The notes beneath the pieces were generated by a model, which saw only the letters and a program-made list of their open reading frames with translations, was not told where the DNA came from and did not search any database. A program made the position numbers and the translations under genes. Positions 1 to 7,564 of a DNA stretch of 14,903 nucleotides are shown in pieces. The first letter of the stretch is position 1, and each line of letters starts with the position of its first letter. This DNA comes from Actinomycetota bacterium (GTDB lineage: Bacteria; Actinomycetota; Actinomycetes; S36-B12). The stretch spans positions 1 through 14,903 of the forward strand of contig VGBQ01000041.1 in assembly GCA_016870425.1 (NCBI GenBank). The letters are read 5' to 3'.

Positions 1-57
1 GCACACTCGGTGGCAAATTGCCGGTCGCGAACCTGGCGCCGGTGGGTGAGCGTGAGG
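1..57. other. Left-edge sequence, no gene assigned
   Basis: This short stretch lies beyond the stop codon of the sucrase/ferredoxin-like gene. One plus-strand frame is open from base 2 and stops with TGA at 47-49, which could be the last 15 codons of a convergent gene. Another frame stays open to 212 but runs antisense into the neighbouring gene. Neither resembles a family I know. It contains a perfect inverted repeat GGCAA-A-TTGCC at 12-22; its one-base loop is too small for a terminator hairpin. Confidence 0.3.
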
Positions 58-900
58 CTAGCCCCCCAGCACGCGCCAGGCCGACCACGTCTCCGCCTCG
101 CCTCCGCATGACGCCGGCCGCGGCGTGCCGGTCTCAGGGGCGAGCCAGACGGGGGGCATGTCCGCGAATGTCACCTGGAGGCGGTCGCCGACGTTCTCGC
201 AATCGGCGGTGAGCGGATCGGGGTGCGCACCCTGGGCGAGCAACCACGCCTCAGCCGCCTGCGCCGCCGGTGGCAGGCAGCTTCGACCGCGCAGGTGGCC
301 GGCCGTTGAGGGCGTCGGGCCCGAGTCGATCAGGCTCTGCGCCACGGCGGCATCGAGCCGGCCGTAGACGAGACCGTCGCCGACCAGCAGCGCCGTGGGC
401 GCAAAGCGGTGTCCGCCGAGGTGAGAGCACTCCCAGACCCGATCGTTGCTACTCGTCACAGCAGAGGTGAGTGCGCCCACCAGGGCGCGTCCGTCGAGTC
501 CGCAGCACAGGTCCCGCGAGGAATTGGTGCATACGGCGAGCAGGGGGGCCTGCGGATCCGGACGAGCGAGCCCGTCCGTCGGGCCGGAGGCGGGCCAGTC
601 GAGCAGGTCGGCGTGCTGATCGACCACGGCGACGCGTGGAGGGGGATCGTGAGGCAGGGAACCGCATATCCACACTCGGAGTGGGGCCTGGGGATCGGTC
701 GCGGGATGGCGACCGGGTCGGCGTACTAGCACGACGCGGCGTTCGGGCGTGGACGGCAGTTGCCGCACCACGGGCACGTGGCACTCCTCGACGGCACGCC
801 GACCCCAGGGCCCCGGCACCTCGATGAGCCACCACCAGCGAGCGGCGGGCGCGGTGCCTGCGAGGGGTTCGGCACGTGCCGACTCCCGGCAGCGAGTCAT
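58..900 (-). CDS. Sucrase/ferredoxin-like family protein (thioredoxin-like iron-sulfur type)
   Basis: This 280-residue protein belongs to the sucrase/ferredoxin-like family (Suc_Fer-like). Family members have a thioredoxin-like ferredoxin domain and may bind an iron-sulfur cluster, but their role in bacteria is unsettled. Visible hallmarks are PLAGTAP near residue 12, WLIEVPGPWG at 24-33, a cysteine cluster (C124, C132, C133 in CTNSSRDLCC), the block WECSHLGGHRFAP at 157-169 with C158, H160 and H164, a YGRL motif, and the C-terminal ASCG with C265. The ATG at 898-900 was chosen because it overlaps the parC stop as ATGA, which implies translational coupling, and because family similarity begins right after it. 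A longer open frame upstream is only an antisense-type extension inside parC. It is the last gene of the psuG-kinase-parC unit. I am confident of the family and not of the function. Confidence 0.85.
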   Translation of the reverse strand: MTRCRESARAEPLAGTAPAARWWWLIEVPGPWGRRAVEECHVPVVRQLPSTPERRVVLVRRPGRHPATDPQAPLRVWICGSLPHDPPPRVAVVDQHADLLDWPASGPTDGLARPDPQAPLLAVCTNSSRDLCCGLDGRALVGALTSAVTSSNDRVWECSHLGGHRFAPTALLVGDGLVYGRLDAAVAQSLIDSGPTPSTAGHLRGRSCLPPAAQAAEAWLLAQGAHPDPLTADCENVGDRLQVTFADMPPVWLAPETGTPRPASCGGEAETWSAWRVLGG

Positions 901-3323
901 CGGGGAGGCCCGGCGACGCTGGCCACCGGGCCGGTGAGGGGTGCGCCCGAGGCGTCGCGCCTGTCCGGACCCGGCGGGAGATCGAGCGGCGTCCCGGAGG
1001 CTGCACAGGCACGCGCGGGCCCCACCCCGGCCCACCCGATGATGAGGGTGTCCTCGAAGCGCAGGAAGCGATGGGCACGCACGCCGGCGGTGCCTCGACC
1101 CTTGCGGGGGACGTCCGCGAGTGGCGTGACCTTGGCGGTGAAGGCGGAGGTGCCCGGGAGAGCCGAGCGCGACCCCGCCACGGTGACGATGACCGCATCG
1201 GGATCGTCTCCGGGCACGGTGCAGCAGGCGATGACCTCAGCACCCTCCGCGAGGCGGATGCCCGCCATCCCGGATGCGGTGCGTCCCTGAGGGCGCACAG
1301 CATCAGCGGCGAATCTCAAGGCCTGCGCGTCGGAGGTGATGAGGACGATGTCATCGCCGGGCACGCTCTCCTGCGCTCCGACGACGCTGTCCTCATCAGT
1401 CAGGGCGATGAGGTCCCAGTCGCGCTTGGTAGGCGGGCCCTGCACGGCGACGCGCTTGACGATGCCTAGCCGGGTGCCCAGGACGACAACGGCAGGCGGG
1501 TCGCTCACCTCGGCGAGCCCCACCACGCGCTCGTGCGGTCCGAGGTCGAGGAGCGCGCCGAGGGGTGCACCGCCGCCGAGCGCGGGGGCGTGAGCCGACG
1601 GAGGCAGGATCGGCATCTCCACGACAGGAAGCCGGAGCGCGCGGCCCCGGCTGGTGATCACGGCGACCTCGCCCCGACCGGTAGCCATCGTCGCGCCGAC
1701 GATCACGTCATGCGTGGCCCGGGGCCCGTCGCCGGCGACGTCGGGGCCCGCGGTGCGAGCGATGAGTCCGGTCCCTGAGAGCAGCACCCGGCAGGGTGAG
1801 TCCGCGATCTCCAGCGACCGGGCGGACGCCGGTCCGACCGTGGCGCCCTCCTCGAGCAGGATCGTGCGGCGTGGCGTGGCATGCTGCTCGGCCACCGACA
1901 GCAACTCCTCCGCGACGACAGCACGCAGCGCGGCCTCGTCGTCGAGGATCCCGCTGAGTTCGTCGATGCGACGGGAGAGCTCGTCGCGCTCGGACTCCAA
2001 CTCGATACGAGAGAACTTCGTGAGCCGGCGTAGCGGCATCTCGAGGATGTACGTCGCCTGCTCGATTGACAGGTCGAAGACACTCATCAGGCGCTCACGT
2101 GCGGCAGCCGTGTCGTCACTGCCGCGAATGAGCTGGATGACCTCGTCGATGTCGATGATGGCGACGAGGAGTCCCTCGACGAGGTGGAGCCGCTCGCGGG
2201 CGCGAAGGCGCCGATGCTCACTGCGCCGACGCACAACCTCGCGGCGGTGGTCGACGAAGACCTCCAGGAGCTCGCGCAGCCCCAGGGTGCGGGGCTCGCC
2301 ATCGACGAGAGCGACGGCGTTGATGGTGAAGGCGTCTTCGAGTGGCGTCAGGCGGTAGAGCTCCTCCAGCATCGCCTCGGGGTTGACCGACGGCGCCAGT
2401 TCGATGACCAGGCGCAATCCGTGCTCGCCGTCGGTGAGGTCCAGCAGGTCGGAGATGCCCTGCACCTTCTTGCTGGTGACGAGGTCCTTGATGCGTTCGA
2501 TGACCCGTTCTGGACCCACACCCAGAGGGAGTTCGGTGACGACGATTCCCCGCCGCCGGGGGCTCACCTGCTCGATGCGCGCAGTCGCGCGCACTCGGAA
2601 CGAACCTCGGCCAGTGGCGTAGGCCTCGCGGACTCCGGAGAGCCCCAGGATGGTCCCGCCTCCGGGGAAGTCCGGGCCCGGGACGAAGCGGATGAGCTCG
2701 TCCAGGGTGGCATCCGGGTTGAGCACGAGTTGCCGAGCAGCGGCCACGACCTCTCCGAGGTTGTGGGGCGCCATCGATGTGGCCATGCCGACCGCAATGC
2801 CGGCGGCGCCATTGACGAGAAGCGCAGGAAAGCCGGCGGGGAGCACGGTCGGCTCCAGTTCGCGCCCGTCGTAGTTGGGGACGAAGTCGACGACGTCCTC
2901 GTCCAAGGACTCGGCGAGTGCCAGCGCGGATGCGGCCAGGCGGCACTCGGTGTAGCGCATGGCGGCCGGCCCGTCGTCCGGTGAGCCGAAATTGCCGTGC
3001 CCGTCCACGAGGGGAAGGCGGAGGGTGAAGGGCTGTGCCATGCGGACCAGGGCGTCGTAGATCGCCGAGTCGCCGTGAGGGTGCAGGCGCCCCATGACCT
3101 CGCCGACGACACGGGCGCTCTTGACATGCCCCCGGTCCGGCCGCAGACCCATCTGGTGCATTTGGAAGACGATGCGCCTCTGCACCGGCTTCAGGCCGTC
3201 GCGCGCGTCCGGGAGCGCGCGTGAGTAGATCACTGAGTAGGCGTACTCGAGGAAGGACGAGCGCATCTCGGTGTCGACGTCGACGTCGACGATACGGTCG
3301 ATGGGTTCGCCCTTGCGTGCCAC
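897..3323 (-). CDS. parC: DNA topoisomerase IV subunit A (ParC; GyrA/ParC family)
   Basis: This is the DNA-cleaving subunit of a type IIA topoisomerase, which would decatenate or relax DNA together with a ParE partner not in this window. With the GTG at 3323 it has 808 residues. The N-terminal breakage-reunion domain shows SRALPDARDGLKPVQRRI, then HPHGDSAIYDALVRMAQ, then RYTECR with catalytic Tyr124. The C-terminal third is the six-bladed DNA-wrapping domain. No clear GyrA box (QRRGGKG) is visible; the nearest element is KGRGTAGV. This and the resemblance to actinobacterial ParC favour topoisomerase IV over gyrase. The quinolone-region residues Ser86 and Asp90 are unaltered. A GTG at 3365 would add 14 residues and overlap the kinase gene. 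I prefer 3323 because it lies 10 bases after the kinase stop and gives the usual short N-terminus, although neither start has a strong ribosome binding site. Confidence 0.93.
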   Translation of the reverse strand: MARKGEPIDRIVDVDVDTEMRSSFLEYAYSVIYSRALPDARDGLKPVQRRIVFQMHQMGLRPDRGHVKSARVVGEVMGRLHPHGDSAIYDALVRMAQPFTLRLPLVDGHGNFGSPDDGPAAMRYTECRLAASALALAESLDEDVVDFVPNYDGRELEPTVLPAGFPALLVNGAAGIAVGMATSMAPHNLGEVVAAARQLVLNPDATLDELIRFVPGPDFPGGGTILGLSGVREAYATGRGSFRVRATARIEQVSPRRRGIVVTELPLGVGPERVIERIKDLVTSKKVQGISDLLDLTDGEHGLRLVIELAPSVNPEAMLEELYRLTPLEDAFTINAVALVDGEPRTLGLRELLEVFVDHRREVVRRRSEHRRLRARERLHLVEGLLVAIIDIDEVIQLIRGSDDTAAARERLMSVFDLSIEQATYILEMPLRRLTKFSRIELESERDELSRRIDELSGILDDEAALRAVVAEELLSVAEQHATPRRTILLEEGATVGPASARSLEIADSPCRVLLSGTGLIARTAGPDVAGDGPRATHDVIVGATMATGRGEVAVITSRGRALRLPVVEMPILPPSAHAPALGGGAPLGALLDLGPHERVVGLAEVSDPPAVVVLGTRLGIVKRVAVQGPPTKRDWDLIALTDEDSVVGAQESVPGDDIVLITSDAQALRFAADAVRPQGRTASGMAGIRLAEGAEVIACCTVPGDDPDAVIVTVAGSRSALPGTSAFTAKVTPLADVPRKGRGTAGVRAHRFLRFEDTLIIGWAGVGPARACAASGTPLDLPPGPDRRDASGAPLTGPVASVAGPPR
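3273..3290. repeat. (GTCGAC)3 tandem palindrome inside parC
   Basis: Three back-to-back copies of the 6-bp palindrome GTCGAC make an 18-bp self-complementary tract near the 5' end of parC. It encodes the alternating Val-Asp of the IVDVDVDTE segment. Because the unit is 6 bp, gain or loss of a copy would keep the frame. It may be chance codon use. Confidence 0.7.
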
Positions 3324-3333
3324 GCCCGAGAGC

Positions 3334-4221
3334 CTACGGGCGACCACCGGGCTGACCGACGGCACGCGCCGCCGTCTGCGTGGCGAGTCGCAAAGCAGCC
3401 GCTACATCCCCTTGACGGACCCACTCAGCGAGGAAGCCTGCCGCGAAGGCATCGCCGGCCCCCGTCGTGTCGCGCGCGGATGCGGCCACGGCGGGGGCCT
3501 GCCACCTCTCGTCGCCGAGCCCGGCGACCGCGCCATCGGCCCCGGTCTTGACGACGGCTAGGAGCCCCCGTCGCGCGAGCTCCGCGACAGCCTCGTCGGG
3601 GCGCGAGCGCCCGGTGAGTGCGCGCGCCTCCGCAGCGTTGGCGAAGACGAGATCCCCCTCGCCCAGCCAGGCAAGGAACGTCTCGGCACCCACGGCGAGA
3701 AGCGGAGCCTCGGACGACGCATCGACACTCACCGTGATTCCTCGACCGCGAGCGTGGCGGAGGGCGGTGAGCGCTGCGTTGCGCGATCCCTCCCTCAGCA
3801 GGGAATAGCCGCTCACATGGAGATGGTCGTCTGTCTGCCACGCGGCGGTGCCCAGGTCGGCAGCGCGCAGGCCGGAGTTGGCACCGGGGTCAGCAAACAT
3901 CGTGCGCTCACCGTCGGGTGTGACGACGACGACGCAACGGCCTGTGGGCACGTCCGGGTCCGATGACACATCCAGGCTGACCCCCGCCGCTTCCAGGTGG
4001 CGGAGCACTCGCCGACCATGTTCGTCGCCGCCGACTCGCGCCATCAAGGCGACTCGCATGCCGAGCTCGGCAAGCCACGCGGCGAGATTGGCCGCGGAGC
4101 CGCCATCGACGTCACGCACCCGGGCTGGCGTATCCGACCCCCAAGCGGTCGGTGCCCCCGTGCTGACGATCACGTCGGCCATGACCTCCCCGACGACGCG
4201 GATGGTGCGGGCCTTCGCCAT
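3334..4221 (-). CDS. PfkB-family carbohydrate/nucleoside kinase, probable pseudouridine kinase
   Basis: This 295-residue ribokinase-family (PfkB) enzyme phosphorylates a sugar or nucleoside with ATP. The N-terminal substrate signature GGSAANLAAWLAELG is at residues 40-54. The C-terminal signature DTTGAGDAFAAGF is at 251-263, with Asp257 as the expected catalytic base and the GAG anion hole before it. The length is typical of the family. The ATG at 4219-4221 lies 8 bases after the psuG stop, so the two genes are surely co-transcribed. PfkB kinases paired with psuG usually act as pseudouridine kinase (PsuK), making the pseudouridine 5'-phosphate that PsuG cleaves. That substrate is inferred from context; the sequence alone would also allow a ribokinase- or adenosine-kinase-like activity. 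Confidence 0.85.
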   Translation of the reverse strand: MAKARTIRVVGEVMADVIVSTGAPTAWGSDTPARVRDVDGGSAANLAAWLAELGMRVALMARVGGDEHGRRVLRHLEAAGVSLDVSSDPDVPTGRCVVVVTPDGERTMFADPGANSGLRAADLGTAAWQTDDHLHVSGYSLLREGSRNAALTALRHARGRGITVSVDASSEAPLLAVGAETFLAWLGEGDLVFANAAEARALTGRSRPDEAVAELARRGLLAVVKTGADGAVAGLGDERWQAPAVAASARDTTGAGDAFAAGFLAEWVRQGDVAAALRLATQTAARAVGQPGGRP

Positions 4222-4229
4222 GTCGATGG

Positions 4230-5135
4230 TCAGGGGCTCGCGACGGCCACCCGGGCCGCGAGGTCGGCGTTGCGCAGGATGATCTGCGTGTTGGCCTCGA
4301 GGCTTCGCCCGGCGGAGGCGCGGTGGAAGTAGTCGAGGAGGAACGGCGTGACGTCCTTGCCCCTGACACCGGATGTCTCGGCGAGGCCGAGCCCCTCGGC
4401 CAGCAGGCGATCATGCAGGTCGGGGTCCATCTGCAGGTCCTCCGGCAAGGGGTGGGCCACCACGAGGGCGCCGGGAATCGCGAGTGCGCGGCGTGCCCGT
4501 GCGAGGGTGGCGACCTCCTCGGGTGCATCGACCCGGTAGTCGATCGGGCTGCCGGAGTCGGAGAGGTAGAAGCCCGGGAATCGATCGGTGCCGTAGCCGA
4601 CGATGGCCACGTTGAGGGTCTCCAGACGCTCGAGGGTCGCTGGGACATCGAGGATCGACTTCACCCCCGAGCACACGACGATGACCGGCGTCGTGGAGAG
4701 CGACGTCAGGTCAGCTGACTCATCCCACGTGTCTCGGGCGTGACGGTGCACGCCGCCCAGCCCCCCGGTGGCGAAGACGCGGATGCCGGCGAGGTGAGCG
4801 AGATGGCTTGTGGCCGCCACCGTGGTGGCCGCGTGACCGCCGCGTGCGACGACGGTGGCGATATCGCGGACGCTGACCTTGACGATGTCGTCGAGGTCGG
4901 CCACCCGAGCCAGGTCGGCGTCGGAGAGGCCGATCCGGACACGGCCGTCAAGCACCGCGATCGTCGCCGGAGTGGCCCCGTGGCGTCGCACCGTGGACTC
5001 GACCTCGCGGGCGACCCGGAGGTTCTCGGGGCGCGGCAGTCCGTGGCTGATGATCGTCGACTCGAGGGCGACCACGGGTCGCCCGTCGGCGAGGGCAGAC
5101 TCCACCTCGGGGGCGACCTCCCATGCGGCTGTCAT
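4230..5135 (-). CDS. psuG: Pseudouridine-5'-phosphate glycosidase
   Basis: PsuG reversibly cleaves the C-C glycosidic bond of pseudouridine 5'-phosphate to give uracil and ribose 5-phosphate. In vivo it is the breakdown step for pseudouridine from RNA turnover. The protein has 301 residues, close to the usual ~305, and is intact. Visible family blocks are ALESTIISHGLPRP (residues 23-36, Glu25), DIVKVSVRD (Lys86), FATGGLGGVHR (His130), the catalytic-lysine segment VCSGVKSILDVP (Lys159, equivalent to the Schiff-base lysine of the E. coli enzyme), GTDRFPGFY, and a C-terminal NADLAARVA helix. The ATG start has no Shine-Dalgarno sequence. It is preceded by TACGGT and six bases, which fits a leaderless transcript. 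It heads the four-gene minus-strand unit. Confidence 0.95.
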   Translation of the reverse strand: MTAAWEVAPEVESALADGRPVVALESTIISHGLPRPENLRVAREVESTVRRHGATPATIAVLDGRVRIGLSDADLARVADLDDIVKVSVRDIATVVARGGHAATTVAATSHLAHLAGIRVFATGGLGGVHRHARDTWDESADLTSLSTTPVIVVCSGVKSILDVPATLERLETLNVAIVGYGTDRFPGFYLSDSGSPIDYRVDAPEEVATLARARRALAIPGALVVAHPLPEDLQMDPDLHDRLLAEGLGLAETSGVRGKDVTPFLLDYFHRASAGRSLEANTQIILRNADLAARVAVASP

Positions 5136-5141
5136 CCCGGC

Positions 5142-5147
5142 ACCGTA
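5142..5147 (-). promoter_or_regulatory. Candidate leaderless -10 element for psuG
   Basis: On the minus strand TACGGT is followed by six bases (GCCGGG) and then the psuG ATG. This places the expected transcription start on the A of the start codon. No -35 match is visible, which is common in actinobacterial promoters. The plus-strand reading of nearly the same bases, CACCGT at 5141-5146, could be a -10 for the divergent DUF5998 unit. Confidence 0.55.
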
Positions 5148-5215
5148 GCGCTCCCCGGGCGCCGGGCCCGCGGGTGTGTCGGCAGGCGCATGCCCGGGAT
5201 GGAAGGATGAGCGCC

Positions 5216-5803
5216 ATGACGGACGCGGGCACCCTGCACCGCCGACTGCGCGGCGACATCGAGCGGAGCGGTTACTACCCCGCCCTTGTCGCCGACGCCC
5301 TGGAGACGGCCCTGGCAGGGGAGCCCCTGGTGTCCTACGTCGTCCACCATGAAGCGACCTTTGACCGCGACGAGTTGCGTCGCCACGTCACCGTGCTCGT
5401 GCTGACGCCCACGCGCCTCATCGTGGGTCACACCGATGAGCACGGACCTGATGACTCCTGCCCTGAGCCCTACGCGTCGGCCTCGACGGAGGCGGTGCGC
5501 CTGGAGAAGGTCGACTCCGTAGTGGTCACGCGCGTGGTGGCCAACCCCGCGCGCCATCGCGCCGGCGGCCCCATGCGCGAGGTCGTGCTCACCATCGGCT
5601 GGGGCGCTGTGGCGCGCATCGACCTGGAGCCGGCGGGGTGCGGGGATGCCGAGTGCGAGGCGGACCACGGCTACACCGGCACGGCGAGCAACGACGACCT
5701 CTCCCTGAGAGTGTCGGAGGCTGCCGATGGCTCGGACGTCGTGAGCCGCACCCTGGCCTTCGCGGCGTCTCTCTCGGAGGCGACCGCGGCCCGGTTGCGG
5801 TGA
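5216..5803 (+). CDS. DUF5998 family protein
   Basis: This 195-residue protein of unknown function resembles the actinobacterial DUF5998 family. It begins with a helical stretch containing RGDIERSGYYPALVADAL. A mostly beta region follows (VSYVVHHEATFD, VTVLVLTPTRLIVGHTDEH). Acidic and cysteine-containing loops come later (CGDAECEADHGY), and the C-terminus is LAFAASLSEATAARL. I see no catalytic motif, signal peptide or membrane segment. Two in-frame ATGs exist, at 5207 and 5216. I chose 5216 because GGAAGG at 5201-5206 is well spaced from it (9 bases) but directly abuts the earlier one. The stop overlaps the start of the next gene (GTGA), and the conserved pairing with the downstream phosphodiesterase suggests a joint role. 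The family call is firm and the function unknown. Confidence 0.82.
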   Translation: MTDAGTLHRRLRGDIERSGYYPALVADALETALAGEPLVSYVVHHEATFDRDELRRHVTVLVLTPTRLIVGHTDEHGPDDSCPEPYASASTEAVRLEKVDSVVVTRVVANPARHRAGGPMREVVLTIGWGAVARIDLEPAGCGDAECEADHGYTGTASNDDLSLRVSEAADGSDVVSRTLAFAASLSEATAARLR

Positions 5804-6921
5804 CGGGCCTTCCTCTTCCCCCGCCCTACGGCACCGGCACGCTCGCCGACGTCCTACCCTCGGCGGCCAGCGTCCTGGGGGTCCCGGGGTTCATGGACCG
5901 GCTGAGCTTGGGGGATCGCAGCACCATCCCCGACGCGGTCACGGTGCTCCTGGTCGACGGGCTCGGCTGGTGGCCGTGGCGGGACCGACTCCACGACACC
6001 CCTGCGCTCGCCGCCATGACCGGTCGGCAGTTGAGCACGACCATCCCCTCGACGACCCCGACGGCCCTGGCCAGTCTGGGGACGGGGCTCCCGCCCGGCG
6101 CGCACGGGATCGTGGGCGCGGCCTTCCGCGTGTCTGAGGACGATGCGATCTTGCATCCGCTGTCCTGGTCCGCGGAGCCGCATCCGCTGGCCATCCAGCC
6201 CGAACCGACCGTGTTCGAGCGGGTGGCCTCATCGGGCCAGCCGGTGGTGCGGGTCGGGGCCTCCGCCTATTCCGACACCGGGCTCACGCGGGCGGTCCTG
6301 CGGGGCGGGGAGTACGCCGGCGTCGACTCACCGGACGCTCTCGTCGAGAGGCTGGCGCGGCACAAGCGAGGCCTGGCCTACGCCTACGTCCCGGATCTGG
6401 ACCGCACCGGACACGTCCACGGTGTCGACTCGACGGAGTGGCGCGCCTGCCTCACGGCGGTGGACGCACTCGTCGGACGCGTCGTCGAAGCGCTGGACGA
6501 GCGCCACCTGCTCCTGGTCACTGCGGATCACGGCATGGTCGACTGCCCCCCGGCCGCGCGCGTGAAGCTCGAGGACCTGCCCGCCTTTTCCCTCGTCGAT
6601 GTCGTCGCCGGGGAGCCGCGCATGCGGCATGTCTACTGCCGGCCGGGGTCTGCGGATCGACTCTGCGTCGCCTGGCGCGAGGCCCTGGGGGAGCGAGCCT
6701 GGGTGCTCAGCCGCGACGAGGTGGCGGAGGCCGGCCTGATGGGCACCCCGGATGACTATGCCGACCGCATCGGGGACGTCGTGGTGCTGGCGCGGGGCGA
6801 CACAGTCCTGGTCAGCGATGTCGACCCGCTCGTGTCATCCCTCGTAGGCCAGCATGGATCCGTGAGCGACGCCGAGATGGACATTCCCCTGCTCCAGGCC
6901 TGGGGGAGCGGTCGTGGCTGA
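5800..6921 (+). CDS. Alkaline-phosphatase-superfamily phosphodiesterase/nucleotide pyrophosphatase
   Basis: This 373-residue protein is in the type I phosphodiesterase/nucleotide pyrophosphatase family, two-metal enzymes that cleave phosphodiester or pyrophosphate bonds. Metal- and nucleophile-site motifs are all present. LLVDGLGWW has the first aspartate (Asp53). STTPTALASLGTG has the nucleophile threonine (Thr85 or Thr86). AHGIVG, YVPDLDRTGHVHG and VTADHGMVD carry the remaining Asp and His ligands. There is no signal peptide or membrane segment, so it is predicted cytoplasmic. The substrate cannot be read from sequence. I placed the start at the GTG overlapping the DUF5998 stop by 4 bases; a longer frame extending into DUF5998 from 5638 is not supported. 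The gene overlaps tdk by 8 bases. Confidence 0.87.
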   Translation: MTGLPLPPPYGTGTLADVLPSAASVLGVPGFMDRLSLGDRSTIPDAVTVLLVDGLGWWPWRDRLHDTPALAAMTGRQLSTTIPSTTPTALASLGTGLPPGAHGIVGAAFRVSEDDAILHPLSWSAEPHPLAIQPEPTVFERVASSGQPVVRVGASAYSDTGLTRAVLRGGEYAGVDSPDALVERLARHKRGLAYAYVPDLDRTGHVHGVDSTEWRACLTAVDALVGRVVEALDERHLLLVTADHGMVDCPPAARVKLEDLPAFSLVDVVAGEPRMRHVYCRPGSADRLCVAWREALGERAWVLSRDEVAEAGLMGTPDDYADRIGDVVVLARGDTVLVSDVDPLVSSLVGQHGSVSDAEMDIPLLQAWGSGRG

Positions 6922-7564
6922 ACTCGTCTTCTTCTCCGGCACGATGGACTGTGGCAAATCCACGCTGGCGCTGCAGACGGATCACAACCATTCCTCGCGA
7001 GGGCGTGCGGGCCTGGTCTTCACGCAAATGGATCGCGCAGGCTCATCCGTCCTGTCCAGTCGACTCGGGCTGCGCGTCGATGCCATCGAGGTGCAGCCAT
7101 CCCTCGACCTGCGTCGCGTCGTGGTGGACCACCTCTCGTCGGGCGGCAGGCTGGACTATCTCATCTGCGACGAGGCGCAGTTCTACACCCCGGACCAGAT
7201 CGAGCAGTTGGCCGACGTGGTCGATGAGTTCGGCATCGATGTATACGCCTTCGGCATCACGACGGACTTCCGCACACGGCTCTTCCCGGGATCGGCTCGC
7301 CTCATCGAACTTGCTGACCGGGTGGAGGTGCTGCAGGTGGCCGCGCTGTGCTGGTGCGGCCGGCGGGGCACGCACCAGGCGCGGACCATCGCCGGCACCA
7401 TCGTGCGCGACGGGGATCAGGTCGTCGTCGGCGATGTCGACGGAGCGGGTACGGGGCAGGTGGCCTACGAGGTGCTCTGCCGCGACCACCACAGGAGGGG
7501 CATCACGGCTGCACACGCTGGTCGCGAGCACCAGTCGCGCGAGCCCCTGCCCTTTGGCGATTAG
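6914..7564 (+). CDS. tdk: Thymidine kinase
   Basis: This 216-residue type II thymidine kinase phosphorylates thymidine to dTMP in pyrimidine salvage. It shows the P-loop SGTMDCGKST at residues 8-17, the Walker B/catalytic segment DYLICDEAQFY at 81-91 with Glu87 as the expected base, and the FGITTDFR segment. The lasso-domain zinc site appears as C146-x-C148 (LCWCGR) plus C189-x2-H192 (CRDH), a tighter first pair than the CxxC of many relatives. The GTG start at 6914 has GGGGGAG at 6902-6908, five bases upstream, and lies inside the end of the phosphodiesterase gene. It closes the DUF5998-phosphodiesterase-tdk unit and ends just before a hairpin. Confidence 0.95.
   Translation: MAELVFFSGTMDCGKSTLALQTDHNHSSRGRAGLVFTQMDRAGSSVLSSRLGLRVDAIEVQPSLDLRRVVVDHLSSGGRLDYLICDEAQFYTPDQIEQLADVVDEFGIDVYAFGITTDFRTRLFPGSARLIELADRVEVLQVAALCWCGRRGTHQARTIAGTIVRDGDQVVVGDVDGAGTGQVAYEVLCRDHHRRGITAAHAGREHQSREPLPFGD

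Noticed and set aside
449..1303. 284-codon minus-strand open frame spanning the parC/sucrase-ferredoxin junction
   Set aside because: It is in a different frame from both real genes and very rich in Arg, Ser and Pro, typical of a shadow frame.
760..1469. Long plus-strand open frames opposite the sucrase/ferredoxin-like and parC genes
   Set aside because: They are antisense to well-supported genes, have Arg/Gly/Pro-rich translations without family resemblance, and are expected by chance in such GC-rich DNA.
2184..2984. 266-codon plus-strand open frame opposite parC
   Set aside because: It is a mirror of the ParC catalytic domain codons. The sequence is low-complexity and no start signal supports it.
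3324..3365. Longer parC start at the GTG ending at 3365
   Set aside because: It would overlap the kinase gene by 32 bases and add 14 residues not expected in ParC. It is not excluded, because neither start has a strong ribosome site.
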